Assembly (NCBI GenBank): GCA_949288065.1
Contig: CASEIL010000006.1
Location: forward strand, 10,396 to 74,395
Length of the DNA: 64,000 nt
DNA from: an uncultured Phascolarctobacterium sp.
Lineage (GTDB): Bacteria > Bacillota > Negativicutes > Acidaminococcales > Acidaminococcaceae
Reading direction: 5' to 3'
This document shows, in pieces, positions 7,765-15,949 of this stretch (positions within the stretch are counted from its first letter, which is position 1; every line of letters begins with the position of its first letter). A program made the translations under genes and the position numbers. The notes below the pieces were generated by a model that saw only the letters and a program-made list of their open reading frames with translations, made no database searches and was not told where the DNA came from.

Positions 7765-9117
7765 ATGACCGCACTAAAAACCGCCGAAGGCACACAGAAG
7801 CTTTCGGTTTTTAAAATGACCTGGCCGATTTTCATCGAAATCCTTTTACAGATGATGGTCGGCAACGTAGACCAGTTTATGCTCAGCCACTATTCGCAGC
7901 ACTCCGTCGCCGCCGTCGGCAACGCCAACCAGATAATCAACATCGTCATCATCGCGCTCAGCGTTATCAGCATGTCGGCAACCATTTTAATTGCCCAGCA
8001 CCGCGGCGCGGGAAACAAGGAAAAGGTCGCCGAAGTCTGCACAGTAGCGCTGCTTTCTAACCTCGTGTTCGGCGTCGTCATCAGCGCAGCGCTGTTTGTG
8101 TTCGACGGTTTCTTTTTAGGGTTGCTCGATGTGCCCGCCGATATCTGGGACGAGGCATCGCTGTTTTTGCGCTACATTGGTTTGTTCATCGTGGTGCAGT
8201 CGGCATACATTTCGTTTATATCCTTCTTCCGCGGCTACTCGCTTTTAAAAATCACCATGATTTGCTCCGTGGTGATGAACCTTATTAACATCGCAGGCAA
8301 CTGCGTGCTTATCCACGGCCTCGGGCCGATTCCCTCCATGGGCGTTTTGGGTGTAACTATCAGCACCAATACCAGCAAGGTGCTGGGGCTGCTTTTAATT
8401 TTGTACTTCTTCCGCAGGTTTATTGATGTTAAGCTGTCGCTGAAATACCTGCGCCCCTTCCCCAAAAATACGCTGCATAAAATTTTGTATTTAGGCCTGC
8501 CCTCCGGCGGCGAATCACTGTCGTACCAGATTTCGCAAATGGTTATTATGCGTTTTGTAAACGTAATGGGCTTGGTGGTAATTACTACTAAAATTTATGC
8601 TTATATCATCGCCATGTTTTCCTATATCTATTCGCAGGCGCTGGCCATGGCAACGCAGATTATCGTCGGCTTTTTAATCGGCGCTGGCGATTTGGACGCC
8701 GTGGAAAAGCGCGTGTGGAAAACCATCCGCATTGCTGTAACCATCAGCACCACGCTGACTTTGCTGCTGTTTTTTAACAGCGATAACATTTACGGCATTT
8801 TTACCGATAATCCCGAAGTGCTGGAGCTGGGGCGGCACATCTTTTTAATAGAAGTGTTCCTTGAAGCCGGGCGCGCCGTGAACATGGTAATGGTTATGAG
8901 CCTGCAGGCGGCAGGCGATATTAAATGGCCGGTAACGACCGGGCTTGTTTCCATGTGGAGTGTGGCAACGCTCGGCGCGTGGTTCTTTGGTTTGCACCTC
9001 GGCTGGGGGCTCGTCGGAGTGTGGCTTGCCATGTGCCTCGATGAATGCCTGCGCGCCATGGTCTTTATCTACCGCTGGAAGAGCGAAGGCTGGCGCAAAA
9101 ACAATTTGCTGAAGTAA
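7765..9117 (+). CDS. MATE-family multidrug/metabolite exporter
   Basis: 450 residues, the usual length, with about twelve membrane segments in two related halves. Typical MATE segments are WPIFIEILLQMMVGNVDQFMLSHYS near the N-terminus, VAAVGNANQI, RGAGNKEKV, and GLPSGGESLSYQISQ opening the second half. MATE proteins export organic cations, drugs or metabolites in exchange for Na+ or H+; the substrate is not evident. It has its own promoter, divergent from the biotin operon, and a strong terminator follows. There is no sign of biotin control for this direction, although the BirA site lies about 80 bases upstream of its -10 box. Confidence 0.9.
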   Translation: MTALKTAEGTQKLSVFKMTWPIFIEILLQMMVGNVDQFMLSHYSQHSVAAVGNANQIINIVIIALSVISMSATILIAQHRGAGNKEKVAEVCTVALLSNLVFGVVISAALFVFDGFFLGLLDVPADIWDEASLFLRYIGLFIVVQSAYISFISFFRGYSLLKITMICSVVMNLINIAGNCVLIHGLGPIPSMGVLGVTISTNTSKVLGLLLILYFFRRFIDVKLSLKYLRPFPKNTLHKILYLGLPSGGESLSYQISQMVIMRFVNVMGLVVITTKIYAYIIAMFSYIYSQALAMATQIIVGFLIGAGDLDAVEKRVWKTIRIAVTISTTLTLLLFFNSDNIYGIFTDNPEVLELGRHIFLIEVFLEAGRAVNMVMVMSLQAAGDIKWPVTTGLVSMWSVATLGAWFFGLHLGWGLVGVWLAMCLDECLRAMVFIYRWKSEGWRKNNLLK

Positions 9118-9129
9118 CACGCAGTTATA

Positions 9130-9166
9130 CAAAAAGAGTTTGGCAAAACGCCAAACTCTTTTTTAT
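9130..9166. terminator. Bidirectional terminator, MATE gene / fic gene
   Basis: AAAAAGAGTTTGGC, loop AAAAC, GCCAAACTCTTTTTT. It separates the convergent MATE and Fic genes and works in both directions. Confidence 0.9.
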
Positions 9167-9882
9167 TTATCGTATACCATTAAAACCCTGTCGCGCTCAT
9201 CAGCCAAAATCTTAATGCGCTCAATTTCCTGCTGCTGCAAAGCAAGGCAAAAATCAACAAAGCCGTTTAAATCTTCCGTATTTAAAAAGTTAATATACTT
9301 TTTCTTTTCCTGCACGGGTATTACTATCGGCGGCATTTGCTGCTGCAAGGCTGTATAAACCATCAGCGCGCGCCCAACGCGCCCATTGCCATCCGGGAAC
9401 GGATGGATATGCTCAAAGCGGAAATGCTGGCGGCAAATTGCTTCCACCTTTGCTTTATCGTTAGCGGCATTGCTTAACTGGTATTCCAAATCCTGCCGCC
9501 ACTGTTCAATATCCATCGGCACACGGTACGGCGGCGAAGGCGTGAACGCCGCGCCGATAACCATGTTAGGCTGCGTTTTAAACTTGCCCGGCACAGCTTC
9601 AATCGCCTCACGGCAAAGAATAGCGTGAATTTCCTTAATAAACTCGCCATTTACCTCTCTGCCAGCCAGCAAAAACTGAACCATTTGCTTTGTAAAGGCT
9701 TTGTAGTTTAAAACCTCGTTCAGTTCGCGCAGGTCAATCGCGCGCGGCACATAGCCGTCAATTAAAACGCTTTTTGTTTCGCCCTGCGTCAGCGTGTTGC
9801 CTTCAATAGCCGTGCTGTGGTGCGCCATCCGCACCATTAAATCATCCAAATATGCAGTTGATAAATAAAATTCGTTTTTCAT
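9163..9882 (-). CDS. Fic-domain protein, class II (self-inhibited AMP transferase)
   Basis: 239 residues. The canonical Fic motif HPFPDGNGRVGR lies in FEHIHPFPDGNGRVGR around residue 155-165, with the catalytic His. Near the N-terminus (residues about 22-28) is STAIEGN, matching the inhibitory motif (S/T)xxxE(G/N) whose Glu blocks ATP binding. An inhibitory helix inside the same chain before the Fic core defines class II. Such proteins transfer AMP (or another nucleotide moiety) to target protein hydroxyls. No separate antitoxin gene is present or needed. The C-terminal LQQQEIERIKILADERDRVL is helical. The target is unknown. Confidence 0.9.
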   Translation of the reverse strand: MKNEFYLSTAYLDDLMVRMAHHSTAIEGNTLTQGETKSVLIDGYVPRAIDLRELNEVLNYKAFTKQMVQFLLAGREVNGEFIKEIHAILCREAIEAVPGKFKTQPNMVIGAAFTPSPPYRVPMDIEQWRQDLEYQLSNAANDKAKVEAICRQHFRFEHIHPFPDGNGRVGRALMVYTALQQQMPPIVIPVQEKKKYINFLNTEDLNGFVDFCLALQQQEIERIKILADERDRVLMVYDK

Positions 9883-9964
9883 AACTTTATTCCTGTATTT
9901 GCAAATTATAAATTAACTATATATCTAAAATTACATTATTATTTTATATTTTTGGTAATTTATA

Positions 9965-9998
9965 TAAAAAACGGAGTAAAATTACTCCGTTTTTTATT
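9965..9998 (-). terminator. Terminator of the 134-residue hypothetical gene
   Basis: AAAAAACGGAGTAA pairs with TTACTCCGTTTTTT around a two-base AA centre. It lies immediately after the stop at 9999 on the minus strand. Confidence 0.85.
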
Positions 9999-10403
9999 TT
10001 ATACAATTTCATTCAACCATATTTCGCACAACGATAATTTAGTTTCATCATCAAAAGTAGTATTATTTAATTCTTCACTACCTCTAATAAACATCAACCA
10101 ATCATCTGGTGTTATTCTATCCCTATTATCAAGCAATAATTTCCCTATTTCCAAATTAGTTTCCGAAGCATGTATCAACTCAAACCAATTTTCAAATCCT
10201 GCTAAAATCGCAATTACATGTTGTGCTTGCATCAAAGTAAAATTATCTTCGTCTATATTGAATGAACAAACTATTTCATCCACGTCAAAGTATTTAGGAT
10301 TATACTCATAAATAATAATATCATCATCTTTTACTGGAACTTTAGTTTTCCAATCCCTAAAAAGATTCTTCGACTGTAATTTGAAATACTCAATGTTTGT
10401 CAT
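9999..10403 (-). CDS. Hypothetical protein, 134 residues
   Basis: No family that I can name with confidence. It is soluble, acidic and has no signal peptide or membrane segment. It begins MTNIEYFKLQSKNLFRDWKT and has a central SFNIDEDNFTLMQAQHVIAILAGFENWFELIHASETN, a pattern I associate with small widespread hypothetical proteins in gut bacteria. The start has a good ribosome site (GAAAGGATG upstream) and the gene ends in a clear terminator, so it is very likely expressed. AT-rich codon use suggests acquisition with its neighbours. Confidence 0.6.
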   Translation of the reverse strand: MTNIEYFKLQSKNLFRDWKTKVPVKDDDIIIYEYNPKYFDVDEIVCSFNIDEDNFTLMQAQHVIAILAGFENWFELIHASETNLEIGKLLLDNRDRITPDDWLMFIRGSEELNNTTFDDETKLSLCEIWLNEIV

Positions 10404-10596
10404 AATATAATCATCCTTTCTTCTTATCAGATATATTATCTAAAATTTGCGTCCGTAATCTTTTCCGATAATACATCTGAGAAAAGATAAATTATATTAT
10501 TTGTTGGTTGATGAAATCTTTACACGGACGAGCTGGCGCACCAACGAGCACACTTTTAGTATATCCAAATTTTCAAAATAAATCAACTGCACATAC

Positions 10597-10630
10597 AAAA
10601 AAGCAGACATATTAATATGTCTGCTTTTAT
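10597..10630 (-). terminator. Terminator of the secreted 154-residue protein gene
   Basis: AAAAGCAGACATA, loop TTAA, TATGTCTGCTTTT, six bases after the stop on the minus strand. Confidence 0.85.
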
Positions 10631-10635
10631 TAAAT

Positions 10636-11100
10636 TCAACTATTTTCTTTTAGATGTTTTTTTATTTCATCAATATAGTCCGGATGAAAAGCTATATAAT
10701 AATATAATTCTCCTACTGAACCAGGTATAACTTTTTCAAAATCTTGATATGGTAAATTATAGCTATCCAATACTTTTCCTTTTTTATTATAAGTAATATA
10801 ACTGTCCAAACTCAACGCCTTATTATCATAATCAATAGTTATATTATGAAAAGTATACTTATCTTCATTATTAAAAAAATAACATACCCATAAATTACAT
10901 AATATATTGTCTCTATAATCTAACTTATAATCAAAAGAAGTTTTATCAATCAAAATATCTCTATCATTAAAAGGTGCTACAAATACCCACCTACTCATAT
11001 CTAAATTACCATAATCTTTTTGTGCTTCTGCATAAGCATTAGGCATTATAGCAAAAATTGTTATTAGAATTGCACAAATAACACTTAATAATTTTTTCAT
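10636..11100 (-). CDS. Hypothetical exported protein, 154 residues
   Basis: It starts with a clear signal peptide (MKKLLSVICAILITIFAIMP, then an AYA-E cleavage site near residue 25). The mature part contains MSRWVFVAPFNDRDILIDKTS and alternating polar/aromatic segments that look like a small beta-rich domain; no enzyme motif is seen. It resembles small secreted proteins of Negativicutes that report surface-ligand conditions, but that is only an impression. It lies 13 bases after the stop of the upstream exported protein, so the two are probably one operon. AT-rich. Confidence 0.6.
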   Translation of the reverse strand: MKKLLSVICAILITIFAIMPNAYAEAQKDYGNLDMSRWVFVAPFNDRDILIDKTSFDYKLDYRDNILCNLWVCYFFNNEDKYTFHNITIDYDNKALSLDSYITYNKKGKVLDSYNLPYQDFEKVIPGSVGELYYYIAFHPDYIDEIKKHLKENS

Positions 11101-11113
11101 AGTTATCCCTTCT

Positions 11114-11854
11114 TTATTCTTCAGCTTTTACACTCTTTTCTATTCTTTCTGTAAAATCATCAAAAGCACTTTTTAAAATGCGTTCAAAAACTTCTTTAGG
11201 CTTACTGTTGCCAAATAATTCATCACCTTCGCGTTCTCTTTTATCAATTCGCGTCCATACATTAGCTTTAGTAGCCATATCATTAATTATAAATTTAACA
11301 GTCGTATAAGTCATTGGCACATTTTGAGGTCCTATATATTGTTGTTCTGTTGTTTGAGTTGTAACAATTTGTCCACCAAACATTCCATTACTAACATAAT
11401 GCGATTCTGTTTTAGGAACAGATATATAATAGCCTTCTTTATATCTGCTTCCCGTTGAATATTCAAGTAAAAGTGTACCAAAAACTAAATCTATATTTTC
11501 ATTTACATATTTGATAAAAGTATTTTCAGCTTCAACAGGATTAGTTTGTGCTAATTCTTCTATATTTATTCCATAAAGCAATTCTATGTCTTTATTAACA
11601 TCATTTAAATTTTTAACTTTATAACCTAACGGAGCAATTTTATTTGTTACTTTATCTTGTAAAGCGTCTAAAAAAATTTCTTCTGTTTCTTTTTCTGTAA
11701 TACCATTCTTTAATTCATCAGGCACTGTTAAACTAACTAAAATACGTTTAGCTTTGCCAAAATCATAATCTTTATCAATCCATTCCTGTTTTTCAGCGAA
11801 AGCCGAAACCGTTAACATCATTAACGCAATCACTAATAAAATTACCTTTTTCAT
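11114..11854 (-). CDS. Hypothetical exported protein, 246 residues
   Basis: N-terminal signal peptide MKKVILLVIALMMLTVSAFA followed by EKQEW. The mature part includes FGKAKRILVSLTVP, a helical region with EKETEEIFLDALQDKV and a late segment VPMTYTTVKFIINDMATKANVWTRID. The layout (predicted strands, then a lipoprotein-like partition of variable residues) is reminiscent of periplasmic DUF4136-like proteins, but I cannot assign it. No lipobox cysteine is seen. Strong ribosome site AAAGGGG before ATG 11854. It forms a pair with the downstream exported gene at 10636-11100. Confidence 0.6.
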   Translation of the reverse strand: MKKVILLVIALMMLTVSAFAEKQEWIDKDYDFGKAKRILVSLTVPDELKNGITEKETEEIFLDALQDKVTNKIAPLGYKVKNLNDVNKDIELLYGINIEELAQTNPVEAENTFIKYVNENIDLVFGTLLLEYSTGSRYKEGYYISVPKTESHYVSNGMFGGQIVTTQTTEQQYIGPQNVPMTYTTVKFIINDMATKANVWTRIDKREREGDELFGNSKPKEVFERILKSAFDDFTERIEKSVKAEE

Positions 11855-11912
11855 ATAATCAACCCCTTTCCCCTTATATTAAAATTATACCATATTCTTA
11901 TTTTTATTTAAA

Positions 11913-12584
11913 TTACTCCCTGAACCACTTCAGCAAGTAGCCGCGGTGTTTCAATTCGCGGCGGCGGCGGGCAAAGTCGGGCAGTACGGCAGCGACGCGC
12001 CGCCAAAAGTCCTGACTGTGGTTCATGCAGCCGATATGGCACAGCTCATGCACAATAACGTAGTCTATCAGCACGGGCGGCGCAAAAATAAGCCGCCACG
12101 AAAAGTTCAGCACGTTTTTAGCGCTGCACGAGCCCCATCTTGCGCCGGCGTCAGAGGTTTTAATGTCGGCAGGCACGGTGCCGGTAAGTTTGCTGAAATG
12201 TGCAGCACGCCGCTCAAACTCTTCCAGCGCCAGGCTGCGCAAAAAACGTATCAGCCCCCGCTGCGTTACAGTATGGCTTGCCACAAGCTCGTCCCCATTT
12301 ATGCAGATATAGCCGCGCCTCACATAATAATCACGCCTTACGCGCAGGGCTTTGCCGCCCAGCGTCCACACTGCGCCGTCCGCCAGCTGCGGTTCCTCCG
12401 GCGCCAGTCCGTTTTTGGTTTTTATTTCCAGCAGTTTGGCTTTAATCCAGCCGCTTTTTTCGGCTACAAAGCTTTTTATTTCTTCCAGCGGCATTTCCAG
12501 CGGAGCACGCACAACGCAGCGCCCGCCGCCGTCTATCGTTATCGCCAGTGTGCGCCGCCTGCTGCGCATCAGCTCGTACTGCAT
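11913..12584 (-). CDS. YgjP-like metal-dependent protease family protein (DUF45)
   Basis: 223 residues, cytoplasmic. The zinc motif HExxH is present as VIVHELCHIGCMNHSQDFW, with the typical downstream H-S-x-x-FW element; RWGSCSAKNVLNFSWRLIFAPP upstream is characteristic of the YgjP/DUF45 (M48-like) family. The biochemical role of this family is poorly defined; some members sit beside restriction systems, but this one lies next to the pantothenate operon. GC-rich codons agree with the chromosome. The start ATG 12584 has AAGAGGTG upstream. Confidence 0.85.
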   Translation of the reverse strand: MQYELMRSRRRTLAITIDGGGRCVVRAPLEMPLEEIKSFVAEKSGWIKAKLLEIKTKNGLAPEEPQLADGAVWTLGGKALRVRRDYYVRRGYICINGDELVASHTVTQRGLIRFLRSLALEEFERRAAHFSKLTGTVPADIKTSDAGARWGSCSAKNVLNFSWRLIFAPPVLIDYVIVHELCHIGCMNHSQDFWRRVAAVLPDFARRRRELKHRGYLLKWFRE

Positions 12585-12667
12585 AATATCACCTCTTACC
12601 CGTTATTATACAATGTTTATTCATACGGCGCAAATTTATTCCCGCTTACGCGGATTAATTTTACGCA

Positions 12668-12706
12668 TAAAAAACAGGGCACAGCCAGCTGCCATGCCCC
12701 GTTTTG
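12668..12706 (-). terminator. Terminator of the pantothenate operon
   Basis: On the minus strand AAAAC(G)GGGCA pairs with TGCCC(T)GTTTT with a GC-rich inner part and a TTTTTT tail, 10 bases after the panD stop. Confidence 0.75.
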
Positions 12707-12715
12707 ATTTACTTA

Positions 12716-13099
12716 TCAGCCTATTTCCCTTTCCTGCTCCGTGCCGCGCACCTTCATGGGTTTGTTGTTTTCGTCAACCATTACTACTTTTGGCACAAGG
12801 TTCAGCGCTTCTTTTTCCGTCATCTGTGCGTAAGCCATAATAATAACCTTGTCGCCCGGCTGCACAAGGCGTGCCGCTGCACCGTTAAGGCAAATTACGC
12901 CGCTGCCCGGCGCGCCCGCGATGGTGTAGGTTTCAAGGCGCGAGCCGCTGTTGTTGTCAACAATCTGCACGCGCTCGCCCGGCAAAATGCCTGCCAGCTG
13001 CATTAAGTCGCTGTCGATGGTAACGCTGCCCATATATTCAAGGTTCGCTTCCGTAACAGTAGCGCGGTGGATTTTGCCGTGCATCATTGTGTAAAGCAT
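12716..13099 (-). CDS. panD: Aspartate 1-decarboxylase
   Basis: 127 residues. It converts L-aspartate to beta-alanine, one half of pantothenate. The family N-terminus [20 protein letters not shown] is followed by YMGSVTID, in which the chain self-cleaves between Gly24 and Ser25 to form the pyruvoyl cofactor. The downstream segments [22 protein letters not shown] and [11 protein letters not shown] are also typical. It is the last gene of the panG-panB-panC-panD operon: its ATG abuts the panC stop codon directly (TAA then ATG). Some bacteria need a PanZ/PanM activator for cleavage; none is seen here. Confidence 0.96.
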   Translation of the reverse strand: MLYTMMHGKIHRATVTEANLEYMGSVTIDSDLMQLAGILPGERVQIVDNNSGSRLETYTIAGAPGSGVICLNGAAARLVQPGDKVIIMAYAQMTEKEALNLVPKVVMVDENNKPMKVRGTEQEREIG

Positions 13100-13957
13100 T
13101 TATTTTACCTCCAAAATTACGTTGTCAATTAAACGGGTGCTGCCAAATTTTACGGCTACCGCCAAAAGGTACTGCCCTTCGGTTAAAACCTCCGGCACCG
13201 GTTTCAGCCCCGGCAGGGCGTACATTTCCACATAATCAATATCAGCCATGGGCTCATCGCCGATGAGTTTTTTAACGCCCTCCACCAGTTTTTTGCTGTC
13301 GCGCTCGCCTGCGTCAAATAAGGTTTTGGCGGTTTCGAGGCTGCTGCTTAAAACAACCGCCGCCGCGCGCTCAGCTTTGCTTAAATAGGTGTTGCGCGAG
13401 GATTTTGCCAGTCCGTCCACCTCGCGCACAATCGGCATAATGCGCAGCTGCACGTTAAAGAACAAATCCTTAACCATGCGTTTAATAACTTCTGCCTGCT
13501 GCGCGTCCTTCTGCCCAAAGTAGGCGTGGTCCGGCTGCGCCAGGTTAAACAGCTTGCTTACTACCGTTGTTACGCCGCGGAAGTGAATGGGGCGGGTGCG
13601 CCCGCACAATACTTTGGTAATATCGCCTGTAACTTCCACCCAGGTCATGTCCTCGCTGGGGTACATCTCCGCCGGGCTCGGCGCAAACACAATGTCCGCG
13701 CCCATGCTTTCTGCCAGCTTGCAATCGGCATCCAGCGTACGAGGGTAAGCGTCCAAATCTTCGTTAGGGCCAAACTGGGTGGGGTTTACAAACACGCTTA
13801 CCACAACCAGCTCGTTTTCCATAGCCGCCGCTTTAATCAGCGAGGCATGCCCTTCGTGCAGCGCGCCCATAGTCGGCACCAGACCGATGGTTTTGCCGGC
13901 CGCTTTGGCCAGCGCAATTTCTTCGCGGAGTTCCGCCACAGTTTTGCAAAGTTTCAT
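13100..13957 (-). CDS. panC: Pantothenate synthetase
   Basis: 285 residues, the normal length. It joins pantoate and beta-alanine using ATP, by way of a pantoyl-adenylate. Diagnostic segments are GLVPTMGALHEGHASLI (adenylate-forming HxGH motif), VVVSVFVNPTQFGPNEDLDAYPR, RPIHFRGVTTVVSKLFNL, AYFGQKDAQQ, and EVDGLAKSSRNTYLS (KMSKS-like). It lies between panB (15-base gap) and panD (no gap). Ribosome site AAGGAG before ATG 13957. Confidence 0.97.
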   Translation of the reverse strand: MKLCKTVAELREEIALAKAAGKTIGLVPTMGALHEGHASLIKAAAMENELVVVSVFVNPTQFGPNEDLDAYPRTLDADCKLAESMGADIVFAPSPAEMYPSEDMTWVEVTGDITKVLCGRTRPIHFRGVTTVVSKLFNLAQPDHAYFGQKDAQQAEVIKRMVKDLFFNVQLRIMPIVREVDGLAKSSRNTYLSKAERAAAVVLSSSLETAKTLFDAGERDSKKLVEGVKKLIGDEPMADIDYVEMYALPGLKPVPEVLTEGQYLLAVAVKFGSTRLIDNVILEVK

Positions 13958-13972
13958 TTCCGTTCTCCTTTA

Positions 13973-14806
13973 TCAGTACAATTTATCTAAAACATCGTCG
14001 TCAATTTTAAAGGTATGCTCTGCCGCTGGGAAGCTGCGCGCCTTAACGTCGGCAATGTAGCCCTTAACGGCATTTACAATCTCGCCGTGCACATCGGCAT
14101 AGCGTTTAACAAATTTGGGGCAAAACCCGTCGGTAAAGCCCAGCAAGTCGTTGCACACCAGCACCTGCCCGTCGCAGTATTTGCCCGCGCCGATGCCGAT
14201 AGTCGCCGCCGTTTGCAAACTTTCCGTTACCTTTTTCGCCAACAGCTCCGGCACACATTCCAGCACAATGCTGAACGCACCTGCCTGCTCCAAACTGCGG
14301 GCGTCGTCCAAAAGCTTCTGCGCTGCTGCCGCACTTTTGCCCTGCACCTTAAAGCCGCCCAGCTGGTTGACCGATTGCGGCGTCAGCCCAATATGCCCCA
14401 CAACGGGGATACCTGCCTGCGTCAGCTTATGCACCAGCTCGCACACCTCGCTGCCGCCTTCCAGTTTCACCGCCGCGCAGCCGGTTTCCTTCAAAAAGCG
14501 GGCGGCGTTGTACATGCCGTCCACCACGCTGGCCTGATAGCTCATAAACGGCATATCGCCCACCACCAGCGCGCCCTGCGCCCCGCGCATAACGGCTTTG
14601 GTGTGGTGCAGCATCTCCTCCATCGTTACCGGCACGGTGCTGTTATAGCCCAGCACCACATTGCCCAGCGAATCGCCCACCAAAATCATTTCAATACCGG
14701 CCTCGCACACATTTTTGGCCATGGCGTAATCATACGCCGTTACCATCGTTATCGGCTCGCCGTTCTGTTTCATCTGCTTTATCGTCGCCGTTGTAATCTG
14801 TTTCAT
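13973..14806 (-). CDS. panB: 3-Methyl-2-oxobutanoate hydroxymethyltransferase
   Basis: 277 residues. It transfers a hydroxymethyl group from methylene-tetrahydrofolate to 2-oxoisovalerate, giving ketopantoate. Typical features are [44 protein letters not shown] with the metal-binding Asp, KLEGG and [25 protein letters not shown]. The start ATG 14806 overlaps the panG-like stop (ATGA). The folate donor is provided by fhs-folD, encoded at the far end of this window. Product feeds the PanG-like reductase. Confidence 0.97.
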   Translation of the reverse strand: MKQITTATIKQMKQNGEPITMVTAYDYAMAKNVCEAGIEMILVGDSLGNVVLGYNSTVPVTMEEMLHHTKAVMRGAQGALVVGDMPFMSYQASVVDGMYNAARFLKETGCAAVKLEGGSEVCELVHKLTQAGIPVVGHIGLTPQSVNQLGGFKVQGKSAAAAQKLLDDARSLEQAGAFSIVLECVPELLAKKVTESLQTAATIGIGAGKYCDGQVLVCNDLLGFTDGFCPKFVKRYADVHGEIVNAVKGYIADVKARSFPAAEHTFKIDDDVLDKLY

Positions 14807-15669
14807 TTAGTTGCCTCCGTTAATAAATCCATCATTTCCGCTGCCGCGGATGGCGTTATGCTGCCACAAGCCGCAGCCAGCTTTACAGTTTCTCTGCCAA
14901 GGACGCAGTAGGCTGGTAAAAATTCCTGCGGCAGTGCGGCAAGATGCGCCTTTACCGTTACTGCGTCGCCGCGCGTGATAGGGCCTGTAAGCGCCTGCCC
15001 CGCCGTTTTAGCGTTTTGCAAATTGTGCGCCGTGCCGTTAAAAAGCGGCAGCAGCAGTTTAAACGCTTCTTCTTCGCTTGCAGCCCAGCGGGCTAAAAGC
15101 TTTTGCGCCAGCGCCACCACCGTTACGGCGTAGTTGCTGCAAAAGCACGCCGCCGCGTGATACGCCGCCCGTTCTTCAGCAGGCACGTTAAACGGCACTG
15201 CGCCCACCAGCTGCGCCAAATCTTGCGCCAATTCCTGCGCTTTGGGCGTGCCGTCCACCGCCATGCCGATATTTGCCAGACTATCGCGCGGCGCGGCAAA
15301 GCTTTGCAAGGGGTGCAGGCTGCCAGTTTCTATGCCCAGCGCTGCCAGCGGCGCCAGCACACTAACCTGCGCGCTGCCGCTAACATGGTACGCAAATTTG
15401 CCCCGCACGTCAAAGCCGCTGCGTGCAATCTCCGCCGCCAAAACATCGGCGGCTTCGCCAATAGCCCTGTCCGGCACGCAGATAAAAATTACATCCGCCC
15501 TTTGCGCCATTTCAACCGGCGTAACAAACGGCACGCCAAGAGTTTTTGCTTTTACATCCGCGTAAGCGCCGCCGTAAACGCCTGCGCAGCGCAAACCCGC
15601 CGCGCCAAACGACTTAACAAACGATACGCCGACCCTGCCCGCGCCGATTGCGCCAAAAGTTAAATTCAT
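14803..15669 (-). CDS. DUF2520 Rossmann oxidoreductase, probable ketopantoate reductase (PanG-like)
   Basis: 288 residues. The N-terminal Rossmann fold is clear ([17 protein letters not shown], then [11 protein letters not shown]), with [11 protein letters not shown] and [10 protein letters not shown] in the middle and the helical DUF2520 domain after it ([18 protein letters not shown]). As the first gene of a panB-panC-panD operon with no classical panE, it is the natural candidate for reducing ketopantoate to pantoate. As I recall, PanG, the alternative ketopantoate reductase described in Francisella and some Firmicutes, has this architecture. The start ATG 15669 has AAGGGAG upstream; an earlier in-frame TTG at 15687 would lie before that site. 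Confidence 0.75.
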   Translation of the reverse strand: MNLTFGAIGAGRVGVSFVKSFGAAGLRCAGVYGGAYADVKAKTLGVPFVTPVEMAQRADVIFICVPDRAIGEAADVLAAEIARSGFDVRGKFAYHVSGSAQVSVLAPLAALGIETGSLHPLQSFAAPRDSLANIGMAVDGTPKAQELAQDLAQLVGAVPFNVPAEERAAYHAAACFCSNYAVTVVALAQKLLARWAASEEEAFKLLLPLFNGTAHNLQNAKTAGQALTGPITRGDAVTVKAHLAALPQEFLPAYCVLGRETVKLAAACGSITPSAAAEMMDLLTEATK

Positions 15670-15703
15670 AACAACTCCCTTCTGCAAGGATTACCGGAAG
15701 CAT

Positions 15704-15733
15704 AAAAAAAGCGCACTCCGCCCGGAGTACGCT
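15704..15733 (-). terminator. Terminator inside the pantothenate leader
   Basis: On the minus strand AGCGTACTCCG, GG loop, CGGAGTGCGCT (one G-U pair) and seven T residues. It lies between the leader promoter and panG. Confidence 0.85.
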
Positions 15734-15866
15734 AAAAATACGCATAAATGCCCAATTTCAGTCACGTCCCGGCAATTAAGTCCAAGCGGTTTATCGACCA
15801 GTTTTTGCTTTTGCCACAGTGTTTTTGGTACAGCCCAAACGGTGCTGCCCTGCCGCTGCAAACGCA
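15704..15866 (-). ncRNA. Leader RNA of the pantothenate operon (candidate attenuator or small RNA)
   Basis: A promoter (15872-15900) and a strong intrinsic terminator (15704-15733) enclose about 160 bases with no convincing protein gene, and panG follows 35 bases after the terminator. No second promoter is seen between the terminator and panG, so the operon seems to depend on read-through. Foldable elements on the minus strand include an early CCTGC...GCAGG hairpin, GG-x-CAGC/GCTG-xx-CC, and GGT...ACC. The layout matches a riboswitch or attenuator. The 'pan' RNA motif is known upstream of pantothenate genes in other Firmicutes, but I cannot show that this RNA matches it. A free-standing small RNA is the alternative. 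Confidence 0.5.
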
Positions 15867-15871
15867 GGTAC

Positions 15872-15900
15872 ATAATAGCACAAAGCCGTGCACAGTGCAA
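15872..15900 (-). promoter_or_regulatory. Promoter of the pantothenate leader
   Basis: On the minus strand TTGCAC (complement of 15895-15900) and TATTAT (complement of 15872-15877) with a 17-base spacer. Confidence 0.75.
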
Positions 15901-15919
15901 GCAAAATTTTAAAAACTTG

Positions 15920-15928
15920 TGTTATAAT
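15920..15928 (+). promoter_or_regulatory. Extended -10 promoter of the tautomerase gene
   Basis: TGTTATAAT is an extended -10 element 22 bases before the ATG at 15950. No good -35 box is visible, as is common for extended -10 promoters. Confidence 0.55.
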
Positions 15929-15949
15929 AAAACAAAAAGGGGTGATTGT

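Larger units (their letters stand above)
9900..11890. other. AT-rich stretch with unrecognised genes, probably acquired
   Basis: Base composition falls sharply between the fic gene and the YgjP-like gene: runs of A and T and AT-rich codons replace the GC-rich codons seen on both sides. It holds three unrecognised genes and two strong terminators. The 230 bases at 10404-10635 contain no clear gene; a short GC-richer patch at 10523-10550 stands out but shows no interpretable coding sequence. No integrase, repeat or tRNA marks the edges. Confidence 0.6.

Noticed and set aside
10500-10560. Short GC-richer patch as a remnant gene or attachment site.
   Set aside because: Too short, with no repeat partner or recognisable protein in any frame.
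12352-12840. Long plus-strand open frames over the YgjP and panD genes.
   Set aside because: They are antisense to well-recognised genes, lack ribosome sites and have no family features.
15704-15866. Known riboswitch classes (T-box, SAM, THF, cobalamin, c-di-GMP, glycine) in the pantothenate leader.
   Set aside because: None of the conserved core strings that I know for these classes could be found on the minus strand.
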